Assembly: GCF_001898175.1 (NCBI RefSeq)
Contig: NZ_MKTH01000016.1
Span: 54,558-118,557, forward strand
Length of the DNA: 64,000 bases
Source of the DNA: Cellulomonas sp. 73-92
GTDB lineage: Bacteria > Actinomycetota > Actinomycetes > Actinomycetales > Cellulomonadaceae
Reading direction: 5' to 3'
In this document: positions 48,381 to 62,398 of the stretch, in pieces
Position numbering within the stretch: the stretch's first letter is position 1
Layout: every line of letters starts with the position of its first letter
Program-made: the position numbers and the translations under genes
The notes under the pieces: generated by a model
The model's input: the letters and a program-made list of their open reading frames with translations, nothing else
Database searches by the model: none
What the model was told of the DNA's origin: nothing

Positions 48381-50278
48381 TCAGAAGGGTGGGGTGTCGG
48401 GGATGGTCGCGCGGTGCTTGTCGAGCTTCTCGGTTCGCCCGTGGTTGCCGGGGGTGACGCGGTAGGTCAGGCCGGCTGGCGTGCGCCACTCGAAGAGGCC
48501 CGACCGCACCTGTCGCAGGGTGAAGCCGCCGTCGGTCTTCAGCCGGTGGCACCGGCTGGACAGGGGTCCGAGGTTGGCGGCGCTGGTGGTGCCGGGCTGT
48601 GGGGAGCCGTTGGCAGGCACGCCGTAGAACTCGGTGGTGTGGTCCAGGTCGCAGCGGTGCCCGGGCACGCTGCAGCCGGGGCCGACGCAGACCTGGTCGC
48701 GGGCCAGGACGTGCTCGGCCAGGGCTGCTGGTGGCCGGTAGCGGGTGCGTCCGACGTCCAGCACGGTGCCGGTCAACGGGTCGGTGACGATCCGACGCCA
48801 CGTGCCGCCGGCCGCCAGAGCGCGGGCCTGCTCGGCGGGGATGGGACCGAGGCCGGCCAGCGCACCGGGCTGGTCGTCCAGTCCCATGAGGGTGGACAAG
48901 GCGACGGTGACGTCGATGCGGACCTTGGGGATCCGGATGCCCGGCGCGGCCCGCCCCGGCGGACGATCCGCCGCCGCAACGCTGTCCGTCTCAGCCACCA
49001 TCCCCGGCCCGATCGGCCCGACCGGCTCGTCCGGCTCGGCCGCCTCGTTCGGCGCCACCATCTCGTGGGGCCCGCCTGGCGGGAAAAAGCGTGCGCCCCA
49101 CCCAGGCGTGCGTCGTCGAGGTGACTGGCCGCCGTCAGCGGAGCATCCGTGACGATCCCCGATGCTGGGTCACTCATCTCGCGGCCGGCCGCCTCGCCGC
49201 CGGCGGGGCGGTTCAGGCCGGCGCCGGCGGGCGGGTCGAGGCGTGCCCCGGCGAGCAGGGCGGTGCCGGTGGCCAGGTCGGTCAGGGTGTCGGCGCGTAG
49301 CTGGTCCAGGGTGCGCGGGTCCCCGGCCGCGCGCGCAGCGCGGGCGGTGGCCTCCAACGTGCCGTCGATCCGCGCCGCGTCGGTGGCGGGCAGCACGGCC
49401 CACAGGCCGGCCATCCCGTCCGGCAGACGGCGGGGGTGGCACACGTGCCGGGAAGCGATCGCCTTCGGCAACCGGATCGCCGCATCCAGCGGATCGATCG
49501 CCAGCAGGGCCCGGTCGACGTCGGCGGCCAGCTGGGTGGGGGTGCGGGTCGCCGCGTCCGGGAGGACCTGGTCCAGCACCGGCCACGACAGCTGGTCGGG
49601 CCGGTCGTGCAACCGGTCGGTCAACACCCGCAGCTTGGCCGTGTCCAGCAGTCCGTCGCGCACCGCGTCGGCCACCGGCAGCAGCTCGCACTCCAGGGCG
49701 CGTCCGTCGCGGACCAGCCGGTTGGCGGCCGGACGTGACCAGCCCAACCGCATCGCCAGCTCATCACCGGCCACACACGTGCGGGCCGGGACCGGCTGAT
49801 GCCACAACGGGTTCATCGACGCCCGATGCGACAGCTCCCCCGCCGCCAGGGCGGCACCGAGGTGCGCCCACGCCGCCAGCCGCTCACCCGCCGCCACCGT
49901 CTCCACCAGCAGCTCGTCGTCCGCCGAAGGCAGGTCGATCCGCTCCAGCACACCCGCCAACCCCGCCCCCGGCACCATCGCCGCCAGGCACGCCGCGGAC
50001 AACCACCCCGTCAGCTCAGCAGGCGCCTCGGCCCGCGGATCGACCGCGAGACCCGGGGCCGCGCCCAGCAGCGCCGCCAGCTCCGGGTCGACCTCGATCC
50101 CCGGCTCGGCACCGGTGTCCGCCGAATCCCACCAGGCATCACCCAGCGGATCGGGCCACGCCCACTCGTCCACCCCCGGCCCGTCGGACGGTGCCACGCC
50201 GCCATCGACAACCACCGCCGCACCCAGGTCGTCGGACAGCAGCACGCCGTCCTCCACGACTCCGACCGGTGCGAACAT
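48381..50278 (-). pseudogene. DUF222 / HNH endonuclease (13E12-type), split by a frameshift
   Basis: Two reverse-strand frames make one protein of about 630 aa. Frame one, from ATG 50278, holds the DUF222 region (FAPVGVVEDGVLLSDDLG, WSRPAANRLVRDGRALECEL, ADVDRALLAIDPLDAAIRLP). After DARLGGAHAF the matching sequence continues only in the -1 frame, which holds the HNH nuclease: CVGPGCSVPGHRCDLDHT, then NLGPLSSRCHRLKTDGG, ending at 48381. The switch fits a T5 run (reverse of 49084-49088): one extra T would restore CAC GCT TTT TTC CCG. Unrepaired, frame one ends at 48773 as a 501-aa protein without HNH. It may be a real mutation, a sequencing error, or -1 slippage. The start codon lies in a LexA box. 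Confidence 0.85.
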
Positions 50279-50291
50279 GTGTTCGAGTATA
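50272..50291 (-). promoter_or_regulatory. SOS box and leaderless -10 at the DUF222/HNH start
   Basis: CGAACATGTGTTCG (50272-50285) matches the LexA box CGAAC-N4-GTTCG exactly and includes the start codon (ATG 50278-50276). TATACT (50291-50286) is a near-perfect -10, 7 nt before the ATG. LexA would cover the transcription and translation start together. Confidence 0.8.
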
Positions 50292-50468
50292 CGCTCAACC
50301 GGAGATATTCGTCCAGGTCAAGTGGCAATTTGCGCGAGACCTCTGGGGTAAGGCGCGTTCGGTGTCCGCTCGACGCGAGGCCGGGTGGCGGCGCCGGCCC
50401 GGCTTTTGCGGAAACCGCGGCCCCCCGGTCGCGGCTCCCGATGGCCTTCGCTGCGCCGTTGTCAGAGG

Positions 50469-50484
50469 TCGAACGTACGTTCGA
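50469..50484 (+). promoter_or_regulatory. SOS box before the DUF4262 gene
   Basis: TCGAACGTACGTTCGA is a perfect 16-bp palindrome and an exact LexA box, 31 nt before the ATG at 50516. TTGTCA (50459-50464) lies directly upstream as a possible -35; the -10 is unclear. Confidence 0.7.
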
Positions 50485-50515
50485 GCCAGGGAATACGACG
50501 AGCGAGGGGGGCGCC

Positions 50516-51007
50516 ATGTGCGCGATGTGCGACGGCCAGTCGGCGGACGACTTCATGGCGGATGTCATCGACGACATCGGGCGGGTGGGGTGGGCGATCA
50601 TCGCCGTGGAGGCCGAGCAGGGTCGGCACCTCCACACGTACACCGCCGGGCTCACCCGGTACCACGGGCATCCGGAGCTGATCTTCAGCGGCGCGGACTT
50701 CCACACCGCTCACCACGTCCTGGACGTCCTGGCCGACGGCGTGCGCGCCGGGCGCAGGTTCGAGGCCGGCCAGGTGCTGGCGCCGGAGGAGGTCGGGCGG
50801 AGCTGCGTCATGGCTCGCGTGGACGGGTCGCGCCTGCCGTTCGCGCAGCGGCTCTACGGCTCCCCGGTCACCACTGTCGCGGCCCTCCAGGTGGTGTGGT
50901 CGGACGCTGATGGCCGATGGCCGTGGGAGATGTGCGACCACCACCGCGACGGGCAACAGCTGTTCGGGGTGGTGTGGCCGCCGCCGCGGCCGGGCGTCAC
51001 ACCGTGA
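50516..51007 (+). CDS. DUF4262 protein, probably damage-inducible
   Basis: A 163-aa protein of unknown function. MCAMCDGQSADDFMADVIDD opens it with a CxxC pair. The DUF4262 pattern follows: GWAIIAVEAEQGRHLHTYTA, GLTRYHGHPELIFSGADFHT and YGSPVTTVAALQVVWSDADG. No membrane segment. ATG 50516 has a GAGGGGGG ribosome site. The LexA box at 50469-50484 suggests SOS control, which I do not know for this family. Its 3' end overlaps the convergent oxidoreductase gene by 11 nt. Confidence 0.83.
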   Translation: MCAMCDGQSADDFMADVIDDIGRVGWAIIAVEAEQGRHLHTYTAGLTRYHGHPELIFSGADFHTAHHVLDVLADGVRAGRRFEAGQVLAPEEVGRSCVMARVDGSRLPFAQRLYGSPVTTVAALQVVWSDADGRWPWEMCDHHRDGQQLFGVVWPPPRPGVTP

Positions 51008-51980
51008 GCAGCACCTTGCCGGTGGTGGCGCGGCCCTCGAGCGCGCGGTGAGCCTGCGCGGCGTCGGCGAGCGGGAAGCGCGCGCCGATACGGACCGTGA
51101 GCTTCCCCGCCCGGACCAGGTCGAACAGCTCGCCGGCGCGCCAGTCGATCTCCTCGCGGCTGCGCATGTAGGCGTTGATCGACGGCCGCGTGACGTACAG
51201 GGAGCCGGCGGCGTTGAGGCGCTGCAGGTCGAACGGCGGGACCTGCCCGGACGAGCCGCCGAACAGCACGAGCGTGCCGCGCTGGCGGACCGACGCGAGG
51301 GAGGCCTCGAACGTGTCCTTGCCGACGGAGTCGTAGGCGACGCGCACGCCGACGCCGGCGGTGAGGTCCCGCACCAGGGCAGGGAGGTCGCGCGTGAGAT
51401 CGGCGAGCTCGCGGTAGCGGATGACCTCGGCCGCGCCCGCGCCGCGCGCGAGGGCCTCCTTCTCGACCGAGCCCACGGTGCCGATCACCCGAGCGCCCCG
51501 CAGCGCCGCCAGCTGTGTCGCGAGGAGCCCGACCCCACCGGCCGCGGCGTGCAGCAGCACGTCGTCGCCGGGCTCGAGCGGAACCGTGGAGGCGGTGAGG
51601 TAGTGCGCGGTGACGCCCTGCATCGCCAGGGCGGCGGCGGTCTCGTCGTCGATGTCGGCCGGCACGACGATCGCGTCCGCGGCCCTGACGACGGCCAGCT
51701 CGGAGTACGAGCCGCGGGCCGACGACCAGCACACCCGCTGGCCGGTGGTGATCTCGTCGACTCCGGTGCCGACGGTGACCACTTCGCCCGAACCCTCGGC
51801 GCCCACGACGTGCGGGTAGCTCATGGGGTAGACGCCCGCTCGTCGGTACGTGTCGATGAAGTTCACTCCTGCCACCGCGACGCGGACGAGGAGCTCGCCC
51901 GGACCGGGCACGGGATCGGGCAGGTCGACGAGCTCGAGAACCTCGGGACCACCGGGACGCTGGGCGACGACGGCACGCAT
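50997..51980 (-). CDS. Quinone oxidoreductase (zeta-crystallin type MDR)
   Basis: A 327-aa medium-chain NAD(P)H reductase. MRAVVAQRPGGPEVLELVDL begins it, with GVNFIDTYRRAGVYPMSYPH (about residue 39) and the Rossmann loop LLHAAAGGVGLLATQLAALR (about 142). VAYDSVGKDTFEASLASV and GTLVLFGGSSGQVPPFDLQR are typical of QOR. The structural and catalytic zinc cysteines of alcohol dehydrogenases are absent, as expected. ATG 51980. TACGAC 6 nt before the ATG is a weak -10. Divergent from argC. Confidence 0.92.
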   Translation of the reverse strand: MRAVVAQRPGGPEVLELVDLPDPVPGPGELLVRVAVAGVNFIDTYRRAGVYPMSYPHVVGAEGSGEVVTVGTGVDEITTGQRVCWSSARGSYSELAVVRAADAIVVPADIDDETAAALAMQGVTAHYLTASTVPLEPGDDVLLHAAAGGVGLLATQLAALRGARVIGTVGSVEKEALARGAGAAEVIRYRELADLTRDLPALVRDLTAGVGVRVAYDSVGKDTFEASLASVRQRGTLVLFGGSSGQVPPFDLQRLNAAGSLYVTRPSINAYMRSREEIDWRAGELFDLVRAGKLTVRIGARFPLADAAQAHRALEGRATTGKVLLTV

Positions 51981-52110
51981 GGAACCGTCGTACCACGGCG
52001 TGGACGTCCGCGGCGGAGCGGGCGTGTGCCGTCGGCGTTCTCGGTGGTCGCCCTCGGGCCGGGACGGGGTGCCCACGGCCCGTGAGGGAAGCGCCACGAC
52101 GAATCGCCGT

Positions 52111-52127
52111 GCATACCCTTGTATGCT
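52111..52127 (+). promoter_or_regulatory. ArgR-like operator overlapping the argC -10 box
   Basis: GCATAC-CCTT-GTATGC (52111-52126) is a perfect inverted repeat of the kind bound by arginine repressors. It overlaps TATGCT (52122-52127), a -10 box ending 6 nt before the argC ATG. ArgR bound here would block initiation of a leaderless argC transcript. argR itself lies downstream in this cluster. Confidence 0.75.
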
Positions 52128-52133
52128 CATGCA

Positions 52134-53192
52134 ATGACCTTCACCGTGGCCGTCGCCGGCGCCAGCGGGTATGCCGGGGGCGAGATGCTCCGGATGCTGC
52201 TCGGCCATCCGCAGGCGCAGGTCGGGGCACTGACCGCGCACGGGAACGCCGGCAGCAGGTTCGGCGAGCACCATCCGCACCTGCGCGCGCTGGCCGGCCG
52301 TGAGCTGGGCCCGACGAGCGTGGACGCCCTCGCGGGCCACGACGTCGTCGTGCTGGCGCTGCCGCACGGGGCGAGCGGCCAGGTGGCCGCGGAGCTCGAG
52401 GCCAGGGGAGACGGCGCGATCGTCGTCGACCTGGGCGCCGACCACCGGCTCGTCGACCCCCAGGCCTGGACCCGGTTCTACGGCACCGAGCATGCGGGCA
52501 CGTGGCCCTACGGCCTGCCGGAGCTCATCCACGCCGACACCGGGACGAAGCAGCGCGACGTGCTCGCCGGTGCGAACCGCATCGCCGTGCCGGGCTGCAA
52601 CGTCACCGCCGTGACGCTGGCGATGCAGCCGGGTGTCGCGGCGGGCCTCGTCGACACGACAGACCTGGTCGCCGTGCTGGCGGTCGGCTACTCGGGCGCG
52701 GGCAAGGGCTACAAGCCGCACCTCATGGCGGCCGAGGCGTTCGGTGCCGCGCAGCCCTACGCCATGGCCGGCACGCACCGTCACATCCCGGAGATCGCAC
52801 AGAACCTGCGGGTGGCCGGCGCGGCCGACGTCCGGCTGAGCTTCTCGCCCGTGCTCGTGCCCATGTCGCGCGGGATCCTCGCCACGGTGACGGCGCCGGC
52901 GGCGGCCGGCGTGACCGGCCCGGCCCTGCGCGCCGCGTGGGCGCAGGCCTACGCGGACGAGCCCTTCGTCGAGCTCCTGCCCGAGGGTGTGTGGCCGACG
53001 ACCGCCTCGGTCGCGGGTGCGAACACTGCCCTGATCCAGGTGGCGCTCGACGAGGCAGCGGGGAAGGTGGTCGCCGTCGCCGCCATCGACAACCTCGTCA
53101 AGGGCACGGCCGGCGGCGCGCTGCAGTCGCTCAACCTGGCGCTCGGCCTGCCGGAGACCCTGGGTCTGCCGACGGAGGGCGTCGCCCCGTAG
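52134..53192 (+). CDS. argC: N-acetyl-gamma-glutamyl-phosphate reductase
   Basis: A 352-aa NADPH enzyme, third step of arginine synthesis. The N-terminal Rossmann loop is [20 protein letters not shown]; the catalytic Cys lies in [18 protein letters not shown] (about residue 157), with [11 protein letters not shown] and [13 protein letters not shown] (catalytic His, about 219). ATG 52134 rather than TTG 52119 is preferred: the latter lies inside the operator and -10. First gene of argCJBDFRGH. Confidence 0.96.
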   Translation: MTFTVAVAGASGYAGGEMLRMLLGHPQAQVGALTAHGNAGSRFGEHHPHLRALAGRELGPTSVDALAGHDVVVLALPHGASGQVAAELEARGDGAIVVDLGADHRLVDPQAWTRFYGTEHAGTWPYGLPELIHADTGTKQRDVLAGANRIAVPGCNVTAVTLAMQPGVAAGLVDTTDLVAVLAVGYSGAGKGYKPHLMAAEAFGAAQPYAMAGTHRHIPEIAQNLRVAGAADVRLSFSPVLVPMSRGILATVTAPAAAGVTGPALRAAWAQAYADEPFVELLPEGVWPTTASVAGANTALIQVALDEAAGKVVAVAAIDNLVKGTAGGALQSLNLALGLPETLGLPTEGVAP

Positions 53193-53243
53193 GGACGGGG
53201 GGCGTCGCCCCCGTCAGGAAGGCCCGTCGGCCCCGAACGCATA

Positions 53244-53265
53244 GGTATGTATGATCCTGCATATG
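53244..53265 (+). promoter_or_regulatory. AT-rich argJ promoter, possible second ArgR site
   Basis: GGTATGTATGATCCTGCATATG is a rare AT-rich stretch with facing TATG/CATA half-sites. TATGAT (53250-53255) ends 7 nt before ATG 53263, giving a leaderless argJ. The half-sites resemble those of the argC operator less exactly. Confidence 0.5.
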
Positions 53266-54477
53266 GTCAACACCCACACCGTGGTCGGCGGGGCCGCCTC
53301 GCCGGGCGTCACCGCCGCGGCGGGGTTCCGCGCCGCCGGCATCACGGCAGGCCTCAAGGCGTCCGGCCGTCCCGACCTCGCGCTCGTGGTCAATGACGGC
53401 CCGCGTGACAACGCCTGCGCGGTCTTCACGTCGAACCGTGTCGTCGGCGAACCCGTCAAGTGGTCCCGCCTGGCGGCCGCCGACGGCCACGTCTCGGCCG
53501 TGATCCTCAACTCCGGCGGCGCCAACGTCTGCACCGGCCCGCAGGGCTACGCGGACGTCGAGGCGACGGCCGGGACGCTCGCCGCGCAGCTGGGGATCGA
53601 GAGCACCGGGGTCCTCGTCGCCTCGACCGGCCTCATCGGCGAGCGGCTCCCGATCGACGCACTGCTGGCGGGCATCGCGCCGCTCGTCGGTGCGCTGTCC
53701 GACGACGGGGGCGGCGACGCCGCCACGGCGATCATGACGACCGACACCGTCGCGAAGACGGCGCACGTCACGCTGCACACCGCGCACGGCACGTTCACCG
53801 TCGGCGGCATGGCCAAGGGCGCGGGGATGCTCGCACCGGCGCTGGCGACGATGCTCGTCGTCCTCACCACCGACGCCGACGTCGACCCGGGCGGTCTGCG
53901 CACCGCCCTGCGCGGCGCGACGAGCGCCACGTTCGACCGCCTCGACTCCGACGGCTGCATGTCCACGAGCGACACCGTCGCGATCCTCGCCTCCGGCGCC
54001 AGCGGCGTGCTCCCGGACTACGTCGAGTTCGCGGACGCGGTGAAGGCCGTCTGCGCCAGCCTGGCGCGCCAGCTCATCGCCGACGCCGAGGGCGCCAGCC
54101 ACGACATCGCGATCACGGTGACGCACGCGACCACCGAGGACGCGGCGGTGGCCGTGGCCCGGTCGGTCGCGCGCGGCAACCTCTTCAAGGCCGCGATGTT
54201 CGGCAACGACCCCAACTGGGGCCGCGTCCTCGCCCAGCTCGGCACGGTCCCCGTCAGCGTCGCGCCGTTCGAGGCCGACGAGGTCGACGTCACGATCAAC
54301 GGCGTCATGGTCTGCCGGGGGGGCGGCGCGCACGAGGACCGCAGCCTCGTGGACCTGGCGAAGGCCCGCGAGATCACGGTCGACATCGACCTGCACGCCG
54401 GCTCGGCCACGGCCACGGTGTGGACCAACGACCTCACCCACGACTACGTCCACGAGAACAGCGCCTACTCGACATGA
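53263..54477 (+). CDS. argJ: Ornithine acetyltransferase / N-acetylglutamate synthase
   Basis: A 404-aa self-cleaving enzyme that recycles the acetyl group from N-acetylornithine to glutamate. [20 protein letters not shown] begins it. The autocleavage site is in [20 protein letters not shown], before the Thr near residue 197, which becomes the new N-terminal nucleophile; [13 protein letters not shown] follows. [15 protein letters not shown] is the C-terminal motif. ATG 53263 is chosen over ATG 53251 since the leaderless -10 covers 53250-53255. Overlaps argB by 4 nt. Confidence 0.95.
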   Translation: MVNTHTVVGGAASPGVTAAAGFRAAGITAGLKASGRPDLALVVNDGPRDNACAVFTSNRVVGEPVKWSRLAAADGHVSAVILNSGGANVCTGPQGYADVEATAGTLAAQLGIESTGVLVASTGLIGERLPIDALLAGIAPLVGALSDDGGGDAATAIMTTDTVAKTAHVTLHTAHGTFTVGGMAKGAGMLAPALATMLVVLTTDADVDPGGLRTALRGATSATFDRLDSDGCMSTSDTVAILASGASGVLPDYVEFADAVKAVCASLARQLIADAEGASHDIAITVTHATTEDAAVAVARSVARGNLFKAAMFGNDPNWGRVLAQLGTVPVSVAPFEADEVDVTINGVMVCRGGGAHEDRSLVDLAKAREITVDIDLHAGSATATVWTNDLTHDYVHENSAYST

Positions 54478-55427
54478 CCGACGACGTCTTCGACACCCGT
54501 ACCGACCTGCGCCCCGACCAGAAGGCGGAGGTCCTCGTCCAGGCGCTGCCCTGGCTGCAGAAGTTCTCCGGCGCGCTCGTCGTCGTCAAGTACGGCGGCA
54601 ACGCGATGGTGGACGACGAGCTCAAGCGCGCCTTCGCGCAGGACATGGTGTTCCTCCACCAGGTGGGGCTCCGGCCGGTCGTCGTGCACGGCGGTGGCCC
54701 GCAGATCAACGCGATGCTCGACAAGCTCGGCATCGCCAGCGAGTTCCGCGGCGGCCTGCGCGTGACCACGCCGGAGGCGATGGACGTCGTCCGCATGGTG
54801 CTCACGGGGCAGGTGTCGCGCGAGCTCGTCGGGCTCCTCAACACCTACGGCCCGGTCGCGGTCGGGCTGTCCGGGGAGGACGGCGGCCTGCTCCAGGCGC
54901 GGCGCCGGCCCGGGCTCGTCGACGGCGCGGAGGTCGACCTCGGGCTCGTCGGCGACGTGGTGCAGGTCAACCCCGGCGCCGTGCTCGACCTGCTGGACGC
55001 CGGCCGGATCCCGGTGGTCTCCACGGTCGCCCCGGACATCGACGACCCGACCCAGGTGCTCAACGTCAACGCCGACTCGGCCGCGGCGGCCCTCGCGATC
55101 GCGCTGGGCGCCCGCAAGCTCGTCATCCTCACGGACGTCGAGGGGCTCTACACGAGCTGGCCGGACCGGTCGAGCCTCGTGCGCCGGCTGCGGGCGTCCG
55201 CCCTCGCCCGGCTGATCCCGACCCTCGACGCCGGCATGCGCCCCAAGATGGAGGCGTGCTGGCGAGCCGTCACGGGCGGCGTCGGTCGCGCCCACGTCAT
55301 CGACGGCCGCGCGGCGCACTCGATCCTCGTCGAGGTCTTCACGTCCGACGGCATCGGCACCATGGTGCTCCCCGACGAGGAGGCGCCCGATCGTCCCCTG
55401 ACCGCACCGATCCCGGTGGTGGCGTGA
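54474..55427 (+). CDS. argB: N-acetylglutamate kinase
   Basis: A 317-aa amino acid kinase, second step of the pathway. [20 protein letters not shown] (nucleotide Lys, about residue 37), [20 protein letters not shown] (about 65), [20 protein letters not shown] and [20 protein letters not shown] are clear. An N-terminal helix of ~25 residues, as in arginine-sensitive NAGKs, is present, so feedback inhibition by arginine is possible. Overlaps argJ (ATGA) and argD (TGATG). Confidence 0.96.
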   Translation: MTDDVFDTRTDLRPDQKAEVLVQALPWLQKFSGALVVVKYGGNAMVDDELKRAFAQDMVFLHQVGLRPVVVHGGGPQINAMLDKLGIASEFRGGLRVTTPEAMDVVRMVLTGQVSRELVGLLNTYGPVAVGLSGEDGGLLQARRRPGLVDGAEVDLGLVGDVVQVNPGAVLDLLDAGRIPVVSTVAPDIDDPTQVLNVNADSAAAALAIALGARKLVILTDVEGLYTSWPDRSSLVRRLRASALARLIPTLDAGMRPKMEACWRAVTGGVGRAHVIDGRAAHSILVEVFTSDGIGTMVLPDEEAPDRPLTAPIPVVA

Positions 55428-56655
55428 TGAGCGAGGTCATGCCCGCCCAGTCCGGCTCCGTCGCAGCGTGGACGGAGCGCTACGGCCACGCGCTCATGGA
55501 CACGTTCGGCCCGCCGCAGCGCGTGCTGGTGCGCGGCGAGGGCCCGTACGTGTGGGACGCCGACGGCAAGCGCTACCTCGACCTGCTCGGCGGCATCGCC
55601 GTCAACGCGCTCGGGCACGCCCACCCGACGCTCACCGCGGCGATCGCGGCTCAGCTGGGCACGCTCGGCCACGTCTCCAACTTCTTCGCCAGCCCGACCC
55701 AGGTCGCCCTCGCCGAGACGCTGCTGCGCCTCGCGGACGCCCCCGCCGGCTCGCGGGTCTTCCTCGCCAACTCCGGCACCGAGGCCAACGAGGCGGCGCT
55801 CAAGCTGACCCGCCGGCACTCGGCCGGTGCGCGCCCGCGGCTCATCGCGATGGAGCACGCGTTCCACGGCCGCACGATGGGCGCGCTGTCGCTCACGCAC
55901 AAGGCCGCCTACCGGGAGCCGTTCGAGCCGCTGCCGCCGGGCGTCGAGTTCGTGCCCTACGGCGACGCCGCCGCCCTCGAGGCGGCGATGGGCCCGGACG
56001 TGGCGGCGGTGTTCGTCGAGCCGATCCAGGGCGAGGCCGGCGTGCAGATCCCGCCGCCCGGCTACCTCGCCGCGGTGCGCGAGCTCACCGCCCGGCACGG
56101 CGCCCTCCTGGTGCTCGACGAGGTCCAGTCGGGCATGGGGCGCACCGGGCGGTGGTTCGCCTACCAGCACGAGCACATCGGCGGCGGCATCATCCCCGAC
56201 GTCGTCACCGTCGCCAAGGGCCTCGGCGGCGGCTTTCCGGTCGGCGCGCTCATCGCGTACGGCGAGCACGCGGCCGGGCTGCTCGGCCGGGGCCAGCACG
56301 GCACGACGTTCGGCGGCAACCCCGTCGCCTCGGCCGCGGCGCTCGCGACCATCGGCGTCATCGAGCGCGACGGCCTCCTGGCCCACGTGTCGCAGCTCGG
56401 TGCGTGGTGGCGGGCGTCCCTGGCCGGCCTGCACCATCCGCTCGTGGCGGCCGTGCGCGGCGAGGGGCTCCTCATCGCGGTCGAGCTGGCCAGCGCCGTC
56501 GCCCCCCGCGTCGCGGAGCTGGCCCTGGAGGCCGGCTTCGTCGTGAACCCCTGCACACCGACGACGATCCGCCTGGCCCCGCCCTACGTCCTCACGCAGG
56601 GCCAGGCCCAGACCTTCGTCGACTTCGTCGCCGGCCTGCCGGTGGAGGTGACCGC

Positions 56656-56659
<4 letters not shown>
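55427..56659 (+). CDS. argD: Acetylornithine aminotransferase
   Basis: A 410-aa class III PLP aminotransferase. DLLGGIAVNALGHAHPTLTA, FLANSGTEANEAALKLTRRH, MEHAFHGRTMGALSLTHKAA, LVLDEVQSGMGRTGRWFAYQ and the PLP lysine in VVTVAKGLGGGFPVGALIAY (about residue 264) are all seen. ATG 55427 shares a base with the argB stop; GTG 55424 is one codon earlier. Overlaps argF by 4 nt. Confidence 0.95.
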
Positions 56660-60995
<4,336 letters not shown>

Positions 60996-61005
60996 GGTTC
61001 CGGTT

Positions 61006-61635
61006 GTGAATCACGACGAGAAGCTCAGGGAAGTCGCGGGACCGGCGGGGCGGCGCGGAGCGAGCGAGGCGATCGGGGTGATCGCCGGACGGGCCGCCGG
61101 CGCCGCGCCGCGGCTCGGCCCCGTGCGGCTCGTCGGCATCGACGGCCCTGCGGGCAGCGGCAAGACGACCCTGGCCGGGGCCGTGGCCGACGAGCTCGTC
61201 GGGCGCGGCCTGGACGCCGCGGTGCTGCACCTGGACGACCTCTACGACGGCTGGGCGGGCCTGGAGGGCAGCCTCTGGCCGCGCCTGGCGACGCAGGTGC
61301 TCGAGCCGCTGCGTCGGGGCCGCCCGGGGCGCTACCAGCGCTACGACTGGGACGCCGGCGCGTTCGACGGCTGGGTCGACGTGCCCGTGCCGGACGTGCT
61401 GGTGCTCGAGGGCTGCGGCTCGGCGCGGCGGGACGCCGCGCCCTTCGTCGTGCTCTCGGTCTGGGTGGAGGCGCCGGCGGACCTGCGCCTCGCCCGCGGC
61501 CTGGCCCGCGACGGCGAGGCCGCGCGCGAGCACTGGGTGCGGTGGATGGCCGACGAGGCCGCGCACTTCGCCCGGGAACGGACCGCGGAACGCGCCGACG
61601 TGCGGCTGGACGCGTTTGGCAGGATGGGCGCGTGA
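61006..61635 (+). CDS. P-loop kinase (uridine kinase-like)
   Basis: A 209-aa nucleoside/nucleotide kinase-like protein. Walker A is VGIDGPAGSGKTTLAGAVAD (about residues 44-63), followed by HLDDLYDGWAGL (acidic catalytic region), RYDWDAGAFDGWVDVPVPD and VLVLEGCGSARRDAA. It resembles the uridine kinase family; the phosphate acceptor is not known. GTG 61006, 10 nt after argH. It overlaps the glycosylase gene by 4 nt. Confidence 0.8.
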   Translation: MNHDEKLREVAGPAGRRGASEAIGVIAGRAAGAAPRLGPVRLVGIDGPAGSGKTTLAGAVADELVGRGLDAAVLHLDDLYDGWAGLEGSLWPRLATQVLEPLRRGRPGRYQRYDWDAGAFDGWVDVPVPDVLVLEGCGSARRDAAPFVVLSVWVEAPADLRLARGLARDGEAAREHWVRWMADEAAHFARERTAERADVRLDAFGRMGA

Positions 61636-62342
61636 GCGTTCCCGACCGCGCGGTGGCCGTCGACCCCCTGGGGGTCGTGGCGGCGCACGTCTGGTACGCC
61701 CGAGACGTGCTCGCGGTCGCCGTCGACCTGCTGGGCGCGACCATCACGTCCCGGTCCCCGGACGGTGACGTGACCGTGCGCCTCACGGAGGTCGAGGCCT
61801 ACGGCGGCGAGGACGACCCCGGCTCGCACGCGGCCCGGGGTCGGACACCGCGCAACTCCGTGATGTACGCGGAGCCCGGCCGGCTCTACGTGTACCGGCA
61901 CCTCGGGCTGCACCACTGCCTCAACGTCGTCGCGCAGCCGACCGGACGCGCGGCCGCGGTGCTGCTGCGCGCCGGCGAGGTCGTCGAGGGGGCGGACCTG
62001 GCGTGGGCGCGCCGCGAGGCTGCCGGCGTCGTCGACAGCGAGCGGCAGCTGGCGCGCGGCCCCGGCCGCCTGGCCGTCTGCCTCGGGCTGGACCTGGACG
62101 CCAACGGGGCCGACGTCACCGAGGAGGGTGGCGACGTGGTGCTGCGGATGCGCCCCGAGGGATCCGTGGTGCCCGCCCACCGGCAGGGTCCGCGCGTCGG
62201 GGTTGCCGGCGCCGGGGGAGACGCCGCTCGTCACCCGTGGCGGTTCTGGCTGGCCGGGGAACCCACCGTCTCGGCGTACCGCCCCGCGTATCGCTCGCCG
62301 GCGTCGGGCAACGCCCCTGGTGGGGCGACGGCGCCGGCGTGA
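61632..62342 (+). CDS. DNA-3-methyladenine glycosylase (AAG/MPG type)
   Basis: A 236-aa monofunctional glycosylase that removes alkylated purines. VDLLGATITSRSPDGDVTVR and the catalytic Glu in RLTEVEAYGGEDDPGSHAAR (about residue 58), RNSVMYAEPGRLYVYRHLGL and HHCLNVVAQP fit the AAG family. R(G)PGRLAVCLGLD matches the substrate pocket. GTG 61632 overlaps the kinase gene. It is a base excision repair gene; no SOS or Ada box was noticed upstream. Confidence 0.92.
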   Translation: MSVPDRAVAVDPLGVVAAHVWYARDVLAVAVDLLGATITSRSPDGDVTVRLTEVEAYGGEDDPGSHAARGRTPRNSVMYAEPGRLYVYRHLGLHHCLNVVAQPTGRAAAVLLRAGEVVEGADLAWARREAAGVVDSERQLARGPGRLAVCLGLDLDANGADVTEEGGDVVLRMRPEGSVVPAHRQGPRVGVAGAGGDAARHPWRFWLAGEPTVSAYRPAYRSPASGNAPGGATAPA

Positions 62343-62398
62343 CCCGTCCTCCCAGTCGCAACGTCCGGCGGCGCCGCCGCCGTGTGAAGGAGTCCTGA

